Source of the DNA: Rhizoclosmatium globosum
Lineage: Eukaryota; Chytridiomycota; Chytridiomycetes; Chytridiales; Chytriomycetaceae
NCBI GenBank assembly: GCA_002104985.1
Contig: MCGO01000010.1
Location: 496,001 to 560,000, forward strand
Length of the DNA stretch: 64,000 nt
Direction of reading: 5' to 3'
Positions 11,631 through 24,618 of this stretch are shown here, in pieces (position 1 is the stretch's first letter; each line of letters opens with the position of its first letter). The position numbers and the translations under genes were made by a program. The notes below the pieces were generated by a model. That model made no database searches. It was given only the letters and a program-made list of their open reading frames with translations, and was not told the origin of the DNA.

Positions 11631-14247
11631 ATGATGTACCGCCGCAGCGCATCCGCGGAAGGCCCGTCATCGCCGCCACCGCTGATGCTCGCAGCGCCCG
11701 TCTTTGAAGCCCCGGTATCGCACTCGCACACGCACTCGCACCCGCACTCTGGCTACGACCTGAACGGCCATCCCAACTCTTTTGCGTATCCACCCTCGGA
11801 CACCCACCCGCACACACACCCGCATCCTCATCCTCAAAACCAGTTTGCTCATTCTTTCTCGAATCCGCTTCTGCCGCATCTTTCTCAGAACAACAATAAC
11901 CACCACCACCTTCAACCGGATTCCTCACACAACCACAACCACAACCACCACAACAACAACAGCAGCAGCAACAGCAGCAGCCATGCACATGTGGATGATT
12001 CTTTGATCCTCGATGCCTTGTCTGTCCTTACTTCAAGCGGCCGCATTGCTCCGCCGCCCCCACAACACTTTACACAGCCAGAGGACGACATTAGTGCTCT
12101 CTTTGCGGGAACTTCGAGAAACAATCCTTCGCACTCACCGACAACTACATCCACATCGGCTCTAGCAGCCACAGCTACAGCACCTCAACCTACAATTCAA
12201 CAGAAGGAGCCAAAACAAAAGGCTGCCAGACAGCCTGCTCAGCGTCCGAAAGCGTATGCTCAAAAAGCTTGCTCTTCATGCAAAAACTCCCATGTGGCTT
12301 GCGATGCCGGACGTCCTTGTCAGGTTTGTCTCTTAACTTGTTTGGACAAACCATGATTTCTCATCTTTGTGAATTCACAGCGATGCATTCGTTTGAACCG
12401 TGCAGACACTTGTGAAGATGCATCCCGCAAAAAACGTGGACGCCCTTCGAATGCTGAAAAAGAACGGGCTTTCGTTCATCCCCCAAACATTTCTCTTGGA
12501 GACCCTTTGATACCCGCTCCTGTTCCAACTGTACACTCATCTTCATCTGTTCCTCCAGATACACCTGCCATAACAGCTTCAGCAGATGCGCAAAAAACGC
12601 CCATCGACCAAATTCTTTTGGGACCCTCCCTGAAACCCGTTAATCCAATCAAAGCGCTAATTGCATCACATATTGGAACCAAACAGGCAGCTGCGGCAGC
12701 TGCAGCTGCAGCCATAGCCGCTCTCGAAGAAGATGACGCCTTCAAAATATCACCTGTAAACGCCGATCCTTCTAATCCAAAACCCACTACATCAAATAAG
12801 AAACGAAAACAAAAAGATCCAAACCCGTCACTCTCTGATTTGCTCGACGATCCATCTGTCCTAGCATCTTCCACATCATCAACAGGCCCTTCCACAACAA
12901 CCGCAAAACAACCTCGAAAACGGAAAGCCACATCTGCAGGCTCCTCTTCCTCAACTCGATCGATACCCGACCCATCCACATTGATACCACAACACCAACA
13001 ATCTATACCCCAACAAATACCTCAATACCAACCACCATCCACTTCCTCCTCCACCTCTCGAGCCCCACTCCCCCGCCACGAATTCGATTTCGGCCTCTCT
13101 TCCGCAACAGACGACTTGGACCCAATCCTCCTCGGCGCACAACCAGGCGGTGGGATGTCCGGAAACGATACGGTTGTTGGTGATTTCGCGTCTCCGCCGC
13201 CGTTGGAGCTTGAACCGCCTGCTGTTCTTGTACCGCCTGTGGTCGTTGGTGGGCGGAAGAAGATGGCGAAGAGTGGGGGGGAGGGTGGTGGTGTTGGGAA
13301 TGGTGTTAGTGTGCAGACACATGCGGAAGAGAGTGGAACTAGTGGTGGGGGTGGGGTGGGGGTGGGTTGAGTGATATATTGCAACAGCTTATGCGTGGTA
13401 TCTTCAGCAATGAGAGTGGGGGTTCTGGGGGAACTAGTGGTGGGGATACTTTGACGGGTGGTGCAGGAAACGCAGGGGGTGTCGGGTCGATGGGTGGTGG
13501 TGCTGAGGGAGAGGCTGGTGTTGGGGAAAACGCGGATGTGATGCAGGCGGTTTCGGCTTTGTCCATGTTGTTACCCGAAGAATTGGCAAAGGCTTTGACT
13601 TGCTCCTGTAAGTTTTCATTTTAGTTTTCTGAATTTTGAACTAATATGCGAGTTAAGCATTGGGAAATGAAAACGAGGAAGTGACAGCTAGCATTGAAGA
13701 AGCAGCAAAAGCCCTTCTCTCCACACTTGTCGAAATCGGTGGATCTTCAACAGATGACGTGAACCTGAACAACTCCCAATCTTCTTCATCCACTTCAACT
13801 GCAACGTCCATACAAGAACCCGTAAAAAAACCCCGAAAACAATCTGCCAAAAAGTCGGCATCCATGACAGCTGTCGGATCACCAACTTCCTCTGCAACTC
13901 AAAAACGGAGACCTAGTAGTAGTATGAGTCCTGCCTCCAAACCCGCCGCGAAAAAACGAACTGCATCTGCTGGCGCGCCATCACGATCGAACCTTGCTGG
14001 ACAGTCACAGCTTCTTCTACCATCCATGATACAGCAACAGCATCAGCAACAGCAATATCATAATTTAATGACAGGGGACGATTTAGATGTCCCTGGCTTC
14101 TCATTGGATAGTATTGTTGTTGGTGCAGGCGCAAGTGTAGGAAATATGACAGGTCCAAGTAGAGTAGGAGCTGGTGGCCAGATGGTGTTGAGTCTGGATG
14201 AATTTGATCAAATGTTTGATCAGAGCTTGTTTGATGGTATTTCGTAG
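11631..14247 (+). CDS. Zn2Cys6 (zinc cluster) transcription factor with AT-hook-like motif
   Basis: Probable nuclear DNA-binding regulator. Exons: 11631-12323, 12381 to about 13304 or 13360, 13388 (or earlier) to 13607, and 13658-14247; about 808 residues. The zinc cluster is assembled across intron 1: KACSSCKNSHVACDAGRPCQ joined to RCIRLNRADTC, giving CX2CX6CX5CX2CX8C, of the type found in the AcuK/Ert1/Rds2 group. It is followed by KKRGRPSN, an AT-hook-like basic motif. The N-terminus is His/Asn/Ser-rich and the C-terminus contains polyAla, basic and Gln-rich stretches; no fungal-specific TF domain is recognisable. Around 13305-13387 the frame is interrupted in a G-rich run. Either an 83-nt intron (GTTAGT to CAACAG) or one missing G restores it. 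It lies convergent to, and 145 bases from, the PKS 3' end. Confidence 0.82.
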
Positions 14248-14392
14248 ATTATTTGGGATATATCAAATACATAATAATGATCTATAATACACAGTCCCTT
14301 TGTTCTTAGAAAAAACCATTGTTTATTTTACTTGGTATAAGGAAAGAACTGTAGTTCAGAAACGAAAGAACCGGGAAAAAATACTCTACTAT

Positions 14393-17300
14393 TTACTCTT
14401 CAATCTTGTCATTTGTGCCATTCAACTTTTTCTTGATGATGGTTGAAAACGAACTGAGCTGGCTCTGGATAAAGGAGAATCTCTTTCCATCACGAGAAGG
14501 TCGAGACGATCTATTGCTATCCATGGATCCACGGGCTGTAGTCGGGAACAGCATATCAATAGGTGCATGCACAGGGGTTGATGGAGAAGCTGATGGAGGT
14601 GCAACATGTCGACGTGCCGTTGCTGGGATTGTCAAAGCGTCCTTGATGGAGAGATATTGCTGGGTCGCAACCTGTAGGAACCAACAGTCAGTCAAAAACG
14701 AAAGAGGCTGATTTAAAAATTCTTACCTTGAGTTTGGTTGTTGGAATGGCCCCTTCACTCAACGTCTTTTCAATAAATGAGGCCAACAGATGACCAACAG
14801 CGTCAGCTGACTTTGCATCAAAAGTATCTTTGTTGGCTCTGACGGCGACTGTAACAGCTCTCTTCGCGTTGATGGACACTCGTACCTGAAGTGTCGCGTG
14901 GTAAACAACGTCAACTGGTTCTAAATCAGTTGTGAAAGAAGCATCGTAATCTTCAGCTCCATAAGAGGCTCCTCCCTCGTGAACGGAAACACAAATTAAG
15001 CGCTTGGGGAATCGTCTTGGGCTAAACAGCTTATCGATTTCAGTGAATGGAAGGCTTGCGTTTTCGATAGCATCAAAGAGTGAAGTCTGGACGGAATTGG
15101 CAAAGTTTTTCAAGTCGGAAGTTGAATCCACCTTGACACGAATTGGAACCAAGTTTGAAAAGTATCCAAAGACACCTTCAAATTCACTTGGACGGTTGGC
15201 TGTCCAAACATCTAAGATTTGATCGTTCTCTTGGGTAACCTGTTCCATGAATGCGGCAACAATAGCAAGAAGGAGTGAGACCCTGGTGGCAGACAACTTT
15301 TGAGACAATTCATCCAAAGCTTTACCGTATTCTACACCGAGTTGGGTGGTCACCATAGCATGAGCTTCATATGACTCTGGCATTTTTGTTTCTACACCAT
15401 ATTTAGAACGTGGGTCGGTGTATCCTTCCAACGTAGAAGCCCAGAAATCACGTTGTGGTTGTAACGAGTCAACACCATCAACTGTAACCATCTGAACACG
15501 GTTCTGCCAGTAAGCGTAATCTTTGTACTGAATTGTGCTCTGAGTAGTAACTGGACGGTGAAGGTAATGGTTCCAGAGATCAGCAATCATGGAGAATCCA
15601 GATTGTGCGTCTGTGATGATGTGGTGAACTACTTGTGCAAACACGTACGCGTTCTCAGATACATTGTATACATGGAATTCGTGCGTCGATTCTGCCAAAT
15701 TAAATCCGTTCCAGACAATAACTCCAAGAAGTCGTCGTGCTTCCTTGACAGCTGCGTCGTAGCCCAAGTCTGACAAATCTTTCACACGAACCCAGTTTTC
15801 TAAGGCGTATTCTGGTGTGTGGATTCTTTGGTAAGGAGTTCCGGTCTCATCGGTTACGATTGTGGTTCTCAGTCCTTCATGGCGCTCGAACATTGCGAGG
15901 ACACTTCCGCGGACTCGCTCAAGATCTAGCTTGACATTGACGATTGCAGCTTCGCTCACCATGTGAGGATCTCCCTTTTTATCCTTTAAGGACTTGTGTA
16001 ACGCAAACGAGGATTTTTGTTGAGCAGAACAATGGTAAACCTCTCCAAGTCCGTCAATGAACAGGCTTCTGGCAGGTTCGATGGTATGGGAGATGCCGGT
16101 TTTCGCCGTGGAAGCGGCGGTAGAACTGCTGGCGTAAACTGCCTTCTCCAACTCTCCCATCGTCATGGTGGAGGATAAAAGCTGGAATTGAGAAATTGCA
16201 ACACCAAATTGAGAGTTGATTCGGGAACTCAAACGAGACGCAGAAATGGAGTCCAATCCATCTTAAAACAACGTTAGAAATATACATCAAAACGAGGGAG
16301 TGCTTACAAGAAATCAAACTGGCGCTCGCATCAACACTACTAGCATCTAAATTCAAAAGCTCGGCCAACAATTGAAGCAACGGGCGGTCACTGGAAGCTG
16401 ATGAGCCTGAAGAGGAATTTTGTCCGGTTTTCGCGTCCAAATGCTTCCAGAATCTATCTTCACCACCTTCAGGGAAGGTTGAAAACAGTGTAGTCCAGGA
16501 GGTAAGCGGTTGGAAAATGTAAATCTTGTCTTGCTTCATGCGGCTGATGGCGTCCTCAAGAGCAGAACAAAGTCCAGTAGTAGTACAAGCAATATTGTCG
16601 GCAATTTGCTTGAACTTCAGTAGTACATTTCCTTCCGCTTGTGTGAAGAGTCGACTGAAAGATCCGGAGTCAAGAACGGCGGGAACACAAATTGAAAGAC
16701 AATTTGGAATCTCTGCCGCAATTTTGTTGTAATACCACTGAACGGCAGCATAGTTGGCCTGTCCAGTTGATCGAGTAACAGTCGCAATGGAAGAGAACAA
16801 TACCAAGAAGTCCAAGTCAACAGGGTTCACTAACAGTATATCAGTGACAATAATGAGATATTTAAGAACTCACCGTTAGCAAGTACGTTGTCAAGAGCGA
16901 GCTTTTTGGGCCTCATAACATCATCAAACGATGATTGATCCATATTCAAGAACGAACTGTCTCGAAGAACCAAAGTCATCATGAAAATACCTCCAATTTC
17001 ACCCCAAGAGCGAGTTTCGTCAATCAGTTTTTTCGTCGCTTCTGGGGATGTAGCATCTGATGCCGCGATGATAATTTTACACTTATACTGAGATTCCAAA
17101 ATACCAAGAGACAGCTTGTCACGGTGGAGCAAGGCTGACATTCCTCTACGGGAAGTCAACACAACCTTTCGAGCACCTCTCTGCAAAAACCACTTTGCAA
17201 GATCGATACCAAGCTCAGAAGCTCCTCCAAGAAGCAAATACGTCTTAGTAGAACAAAACAGTCTGGTGTTGCTGGCAAACTTCTGTTGTGGACGAGCAAC

Positions 17301-20300
17301 GACTTGTCGAGAGGATGAGTTTGTCAAACGAACCAAGCCCAACGCTGAAGATTTCTCAACTGCAGTGTACGCTTGTCTGTACTGTGCAAATGTGAAGGAT
17401 TTTACTGGTGTTGTACGGAAGGGAGTCAATTGCGCTTCATCGGAAACAGATTTGAGGACTTCGGCAAACTCTGGCAAATTAGTTTCCATGAGCTTTCGAA
17501 CATTAACAGGAACGTAAGAGCTTGTGCTAGAAGGTTCCAAGTGATAGGTATGATCACTCTGCTGGCGGATGTCGACAAGTCGTCCATGAATGACAAGCAT
17601 ATCAAGACCATAATCAACCCCATCCTCCGCATCGACTGTAACAACAGAATGGAATCCTCGCAAATTCAACTTTTGAAGCCAGTCACGAGCTTGATTCATC
17701 CAATCCGATTCGTGTGCGATGGAGTCCAAACCGAGGCCAAATTGCGAAACCAACGACGAACTAGATTCGGCATGATGAGTGACAACAAACACACTGCACT
17801 TTGATCGTAAACATATGTCAACTGCAGCCAAAGAAAGCGCCGAGTACTCATTCGGGAAATGGATCAAGACGGCTTGACCCTTGCGAACGTTTGCCAAATC
17901 ACGAAGTCCATGGTATGCTGTAGCAACTGAATAACCAAAACCAGAGGCTGTTTCAAAATCCACACTGTCTGGAATTTTCTGAACGCAACCTTCAGGCACC
18001 GAGAAGTGCGACGCCTCAAGGCCAGGGGTCAATCCTACACAACGTCAATAACAAATAACGTTTCTCACTTCACACTTACCAAAAACGCGATCTCCAACAG
18101 CGACGGATTTTACCGAATCACCAACACTCGTAACAACTCCAGAGAATTCAGTCAGTGGTGCATCGACCGCCAAAGTTGATCTCATAGTTCTGGAGAGGAT
18201 TGTTAAATGAATAACCTTGAGGAGTATACACACCTGTTCAAATTGACTGCTCTCGTCTCGACCAATACATCAGTGGATCCAACTACTGGCACTCTCATCT
18301 CACGGATTTCCAAATATCTCGAGGTTCCGTTCTCTCCTTTCCAAACCTCGAACATAGAAGCTTGAACAGTTGACTCTTGCTGGTCCAAACATGCAACCAA
18401 ACGGTTGACCATCAATTGGCCATCTTTTGTGAGCTTCAAATGCGATTCCAGCTCCATGACAGAACAGTTACGGATTTGGTGAACGATTGCCTCTTTTGCT
18501 TCATTGCTCAGTGAATGGTCTTCGAAAATCACGGATCGAACAATCCAAGTGTTGAATTCTGCTTGAATAGAAGACTGCAAACCGAGGATGGAGCAACCAG
18601 CAGGATTATCGTTGGCCATAAGCCAGATTTCAATACCAGTGTCAGTGGAAGGATCGTTGACGGCCAAACACTTTTGAACCAACTCAGCCTCGTTAACGCC
18701 ACTTTCATGATGATGAAGAATCAATGGCTTGCTGAAAGAAGTTGGCACTGGTGTCACCGTTGTGGGCTTGAATGACAATTCCGGGGCAAAAGCAGAGAAA
18801 ATGTAGTGGAAGTCACTGTAAGTTACATGTTTAGCTTTGAAACTTGCAAATCACAGAAAAGCAAAACTTACTAAGCAGCGCAAGTATACTTTTCAAATCC
18901 GAGTGCTCCAAGAGCAGCCCCCAACCAGCTTTTGTCAATGTACAGTGTGTACGGTTGTCAGTGAATCCAAACCATTCCGAGAATGATCCAAAAATGAAGT
19001 CTAAGGAGTGAACGACGTTCACGTCTCGCTCAAAGTAGTCACCGTTCAACTCAACAATGAGCAATTGTCCACCTGGAACCAGAAGAGATCTTGTGGTGGC
19101 CAAACAATCCGCAACAGTTGGAGTTGCGTGCAATACGTCACATGCCATAACCATGTCAAAGCTGTGAGCTTGAATACCTTGGCCTTCCAATGGCTTGGTA
19201 AGATCAAAGGCCTGACTGTGGTAAAATGGCGACCCAAGAAGTCTTGCTGTGTCGGCAGCGAGAGTCACTGACAAATCAGAAACTACGTATTCAATGTGCA
19301 GTCCTTTCGCATGCAACTCCTCAAGAACGGGGTGAAGAATTTTGGTCAATCCACCAGTTCCCGCACCAACCTCAAGAATTCTAACGGATCGTTTTCCCGC
19401 CTTGATGGCATTTTCAAGACAGCTTTGAAGGACTTCGGCGTCTCTTCCAACTTGGTGATTCTGTTAATAAATTTGTAAACTTCATCGAGCAATGTGTCCG
19501 AAAAGAGAATTCCGGCTGTCTGCTTGTTGTCCTTCAGAATAGCTGGTGATAAAATAGTGAGTAGAAGAATCACAAAGAATGATTATCTTACTTTTCAGGT
19601 TTTGACCAACTCGTTCGATAACGAAATGAGCGGCGCGCCAGTTGAGATTGCACGATCTCTGTGTTCCTGAGTGATTCCTTGTTCTTTTGTTCCGCGATGT
19701 ACGCGATGGTGACGTTTACACCAATCAAAGAAGCGAATTCTGTCAATAGTGGTTCCTGGAACAAACGATGTGTCTTTAAGAGTCTCATCAATAAGATCCC
19801 ACACAAGAGCAGACGCGTAGACATGGAACCAATCATTTTCTGGATAGTCAAAGTCTTTGAGATCAACTGGACAACCTGCAAATCCTTTTGGTTGCCAGAC
19901 CATGGTGTATGGCTTTGATGGGATATCATTGATTCGCGATTCTTTCAATGCGTTACATCTAAATCCATCCAAGATAAGGAATGGCGCACCAGTCTCATCC
20001 AAAAGAGTGATTGTTCCAACAAAGTAGTCCCAGTGCCAGTAATCAATGCGACCATGGACGTAGATTTTCTTTCCGTCGTACATCTTGCTACCAGGAGCTC
20101 CGTTGTCAACACGAATCACGTTCTTGATTTCAGCTGGAAGATAAAGTTTACGAATCTTCTGCTGTCCTGATGCAACATCCAATGCACCAAGCAACATGAC
20201 TTGAAGTGCTGAGTCGCAAATGGCGGATGAAGACAGTATCCTTCATATCTCTCAAGATTGGCTGACGACACGTCAAGAACTCCCAAAACGGCATCTTCTT

Positions 20301-23300
20301 CGAAACGGTGAACTTCCGAAACGTAGGAACTGAATTCGTATTGGTACTTCAGGCCATTTGGCATGGCTTTGTAAACCTGTTGAAGCGAACTTAGCACAAG
20401 CTGTCAAAAAGTATAAAAAGTCAAACCTGTTCTTTTGTCCATGAGAAAATTCCCTTCGACATCAAGGCTGGCAAATCACGCTTGTAATTTTCAGGGATAC
20501 GAGATGGACGTTCCATGGAAAAGTGTCCAGTTGCGTGAACGGTATCCAGAATAACTTTCCCACTCGCGTCTCGCTGATTTTGAGTACAACTCTTAAATGC
20601 CCACGAATCGCCAGTGATTTCAAGCCCAACCGACATTGGCGATTGGTTTTCGCTGGGAAGAACCAGTGCATTGCTAATTTTGACGTTCTTGAGATGAACT
20701 GCCTTGTTTTGGAAAACAGCCTCCAAATATCCGACAGCAGGGAAAATGACAGCATCATTCACCTGGTGTCCTGTTACCCAAGGATGGGTTTGAACTCCAA
20801 GACGGAACACAGGGGCACTGAGAGGTGGGCTTGGATCAGTCAGGCGTTCCCACTTTCTCCAACCATCTTCCTTCACGGGATAGACAGTCTTATTGTAGGC
20901 TGTAATACTTCTAAGTTATTATAATGGATGAAAGATTTTAACTTACGGTAGTTTGGTAGAGACGATTGACATGTCTTGATTACATCAACACCATAGGGCA
21001 ACACTTCGCACCCGAAAGCGAAGAGCTTACCACAAGTCTCCAAAATCATTTGCTCTTCATGAACAAATCCATCTTTTTTACCCAATCGTCGAACACTGGC
21101 TGTCGTGTTTGCATTGGGAGTGCATTCAGTAATGTAACTTTGCAAAACTGGGTGTGGGGCAACTTCCAAGAAGACAACGTCCGAGTGTTCGAGAGAAATG
21201 CGGTCAATAGCGTCAAAGAAGCGAACTGGCTTGCGCATATTGTTCCAGGCGTAATCACCGTTGTATTGGCTTTGTGGAAGCCACGTTCCTGTAACTGTTG
21301 ACATGACTCGAGCAACTGGCTTGCCAACAGTATCAGACTTGATAATAGAGTGGAATCTTGTTTTGACGGCTTGAACAGATTCCATCATGGGAGTGTGGAA
21401 GGGACTAGAGACGCGAAGCTTCTTTGCGAAAATATCCTCCTTTGTAGCAAGGGCTACAACTGCATCGACCAGATCTGATGATCCAGCGAGAGTAACGGAT
21501 GAGGGAGAGTTGACACCCGCAACCCAAAGATTCTTGGAGGCAGGCTTCAAGGAGTTGAAAAGCTCGTCAATCAACTGATGGGCTTCTGATTCCGAACAGC
21601 CAATTGCAGCCATAGCTCCATGACCGTCCACGCGAGTCATTGCCTCGGCACGAGCAATCGCGAGCTTGATGGCACCTTCGAAAGAGGTAAAGCCAGCAGC
21701 GTAAGCCATAGCAATCTCTCCAATCGAGTGACCAACCACAACATCATACTTAATACCCACAGACTTCCAAAGCTCGAATAAAGCCAACTGGAACATAACC
21801 ATTGACATGACTACATTCTGAACTGGCCAGTTCCCATCAGCGCTCAAGGTCGTCTTTGTGTCTGGCAGGAATAAACCTGTGTTCTTGATAAACGAAGCAC
21901 CGCTGAGCTTCTTGTACAAATCGTCGGCTTTAGTAATAGCTGAACGGAAGGCTGGGAATGCGGCGTAAAGACCTCGTCCCATGTCAATGTGTTGAGGTCC
22001 TTGACCACAGAACACAAAACAAACGGTTGGCGCCGCAAATTTGTCGCGGTAGGAAATAGCCTTAAATTCTGCGGAGGTCAAGGACGAGCTGATGGCGTAA
22101 GAGCGATATGGGAAAGCTCGGGCGGTACGGGTAAGCAATGTAGCAATCTCTCTCATATTCTTGGAATCCAACGACTTCAACTTTTCACTCATCGCCAAAG
22201 TAGCTTGTTTGGTCAGACCTCCAACAGGGAGGAAGTAGATGCCAGAAATAGATTCGGAAACAATTGGGTGTGGCTTTGGTTTGCACAACGACTCAAAGAC
22301 TGCCTCGTCTGGAGCAACGAGAACAAAGTGTGTGTTTGCTCCTCCGAGACCATAGTTGGACATGGAGAAAACGAGGGGTCCGTCTTTGGTGATAACATCA
22401 GCAAATGATTCAGTAGCTGTCTGAACCTGCATATTGTACTTTTTCCACTGGATCTTGGGATGAGGAACAGTGTGACGAATGGTTGGCAAAAGAACACGGC
22501 GAGAAGCCATAAGTGAGACCTTGGCAAGAGAGACGAGACCACTCGTCCATTCTGTTTGGTTCTTTGTTAGTACATTTCTTAGCAAAATTTCCCCAAATTA
22601 CCGTGGTGACCAAAGTTGGATTTAACTGAACCAATACGAAGAGGTTGGTCTTTTGGTCGTCCTTCAGAAAAAACAGCACCGACAGCATTAGCTTCGATAG
22701 GGTCTCCAACTTTGGTTCCTGTTCCATGACATTCAACATAGACAGCGTCGGCGGGCTTGAATGGACCCATGGCGTAAGCAGTGCGAATACATTCAGACTG
22801 CATTTTTGCGTCTGGCATCGTAATGGATGTTCCTTTTCCGTTTGAGTTTGTTGCGCTTCCAACAATCACAGAGTAGACTAGAGAGTGGGATGTCAATGTC
22901 TGTTGAGACTATATAGAGTACTCACTTTGATCACCATCATCCAACGCTTTCTGAAGAGGTTTGACGAGAACTCCGACGGATCCCTCGGCTCTAAACACAG
23001 GGCGTAAATGACAAATCAATTTTTTCGTGCTAAATCTCCATACCTGACGTAACCATCAGCGGCATTATCAAATGGACGGCTCTCTCCTTTCTTTCCAAGA
23101 ACGTTCATTCGAGCGAATTCAACAGAGTCGAGCGGGGTTGAAACAATGTTGACACCCAACACAAGGGCTTGATCGCACTCCCCATTTTGGAGAGACTGGA
23201 TGGCGTAGTTCAGACCAATAGAGGTAGAAGAGCATGCTGTGTCGGTTTGCAAACTTGGGCCCTTGAGATCAAAGACGAAAGAGATACTGTCAGAATGAGG

Positions 23301-23893
23301 CAGGGTCAATTTAGATCGTAATGGGGGACGAGTTCAAATGACGGACAAATTGGGTCATCATCGCAACTTACCGGTTCGCAACCATGAATGGGGAACCTCC
23401 GGTTCCACTGTACTCATTCTTGACATACTCATCTTCATGGGTAGTGATGGTGTTGCAGGCTGTGAAGACACCAGTTTTAGATCCGCGGAAACGTACCCCA
23501 GCATCTGCGAAGGTCTCCAAAGCAACCTCGAGCGAGATGCGCTGCGTAGGATGCATATTCTGGGCTTCAGCAGGAGAGATACTGAACTCGACGGGGTCAA
23601 ACGAGTAAAGCTCGTCACGAGTGCCGAGGCAGGCCATACGACCTCGAGTGATTCGTTTGTATCCGTCCACGTCACCTGGTTTAAGAACGAAGGGAGTAAG
23701 TATAGAGTATGCATGCACGATGGGTAGCATCGGTACCTTCCCACGCTTTGGAGTTCCAGCGATCGGCAGGGATCTCGCTTACACCGTCACCTCCTTGCGC
23801 AAGGAAGTTGAACAGGTCGTCCTTGTTCATGATGCCCTTGGGCAGCCGGCATCCGATACCAATTACAGCTATCGCCTCTTGGTGCATGGACAT
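14393..23893 (-). CDS. Highly reducing polyketide synthase with C-terminal condensation domain (KS-AT-DH-MT-ER-KR-ACP-C)
   Basis: Cytosolic iterative type I PKS, about 2,900 residues in roughly 15 exons. It starts MSMHQEAIAVIG (first exon 23737-23893). KS (23.9-22.3 kb) has DTACSS, HGTGT and NFGHH. AT (22.05-21.1 kb) has GHSIGE and the active-site SPFHTP. DH (20.85-19.9 kb) has the first His motif as HQVNDAVIFP, with Gly changed to Asp, and the second as HPP/CDSALQ. MT (19.5-18.8 kb) has ILEVGAGTGG. ER (18.3-17.4 kb) has EFSGVV and VGDRVFG, but its nucleotide-binding glycines are gone. KR (17.3-16.7 kb) has TYLLLGGASELG, PKK and ANYAA. ACP (16.4-16.1 kb) has YGLDSIS. The condensation domain (16.1-14.7 kb) has HHIITDA. 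A Ser-rich tail follows; there is no adenylation or release domain. One-base frame breaks lie at 20222-20226 and near 19461. Starter and product are unknown. Confidence 0.93.
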
Positions 23894-24618
23894 TTGATGT
23901 GGGGCAGAAAAATGAAACTGGAAACTCCCGCATTTGTTTTGCTCATATCCCTCACAGAATGGAGATGAGGAGATTCTTTCCCCCAGCTTTCCAAAGGGAA
24001 ATTAGGGTTTGCACCACAAATGAAATTGGGTGGCTACCCAATTTCCTTTCGTTATCTCGCAGTATATGAATGGGGGTTAAAACAAAGAAGGGATTAGGTG
24101 TATATGGCACTATCTTGACTCCATTGATGCCAGAATCGTGTGCCAAAGCTTCATGCCGAGGAGAAGGCGGGCTGCCAAGATGTCAACGAAGACCCCAACA
24201 AAGATCCTTTGCTTGACGCATGCTTATTTGTCAACGTATTACGTTGGTAAACTTGTCTAAAGATGGATATACCATCAACACCACACATTGTCGGATTTGA
24301 ATTAATAATACTGATGCCACCACATGAAACATATATTAATAAGCACTAATTCGGGAAAGAGAGCTCAATTTGAGACGACTTCATGGTAGCATACGGTATA
24401 TTAAGGCATACTAATTGAAGTGGTTGGTAAACACAAAGAAGGAACGAAAGCATTCTATTTTATCCAGGTGGCCATCAAGAAGTCACAAAGTGAACACAAA
24501 GTTGCTGCTATAAACTTGTTCTCCTTTTCCGTTTGTCTTGTTTTTCTTTTTGACCACAACTCACAACCACCAACCACCAACCAACCAACCACCAACCAAC
24601 CAACACAAACCACCACCA
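23894..24618. other. Divergent intergenic region between PKS and RPC5
   Basis: The 725 bases are AT-rich and presumably hold both promoters. Just before the RPC5 start (about 24558-24612) there is a run of CCAACCAACC-type units, probably a low-complexity 5' leader. I see no gene. Short frames at 23952-24146 and 24420-24537 have no features. Confidence 0.5.

Noticed and set aside
13362..13387. 26-nt GTGGGT...CAACAG stretch as an intron in the Zn2Cys6 gene
   Set aside because: It would restore the frame, but it is shorter than credible spliceosomal introns; an 83-nt intron from 13305 or one missing G explains the frame better.
19660..19710. Apparent frame change in the PKS near residues FFDWCKRHHR as another base error
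   Set aside because: A 44-nt intron (GTACAT to ACACAG) joins the two frames cleanly, so no error is needed there.
24558..24612. CCAACCAACC repeats before RPC5 as a possible CRISPR or satellite
   Set aside because: Short irregular low-complexity leader without spacers or a fixed period.
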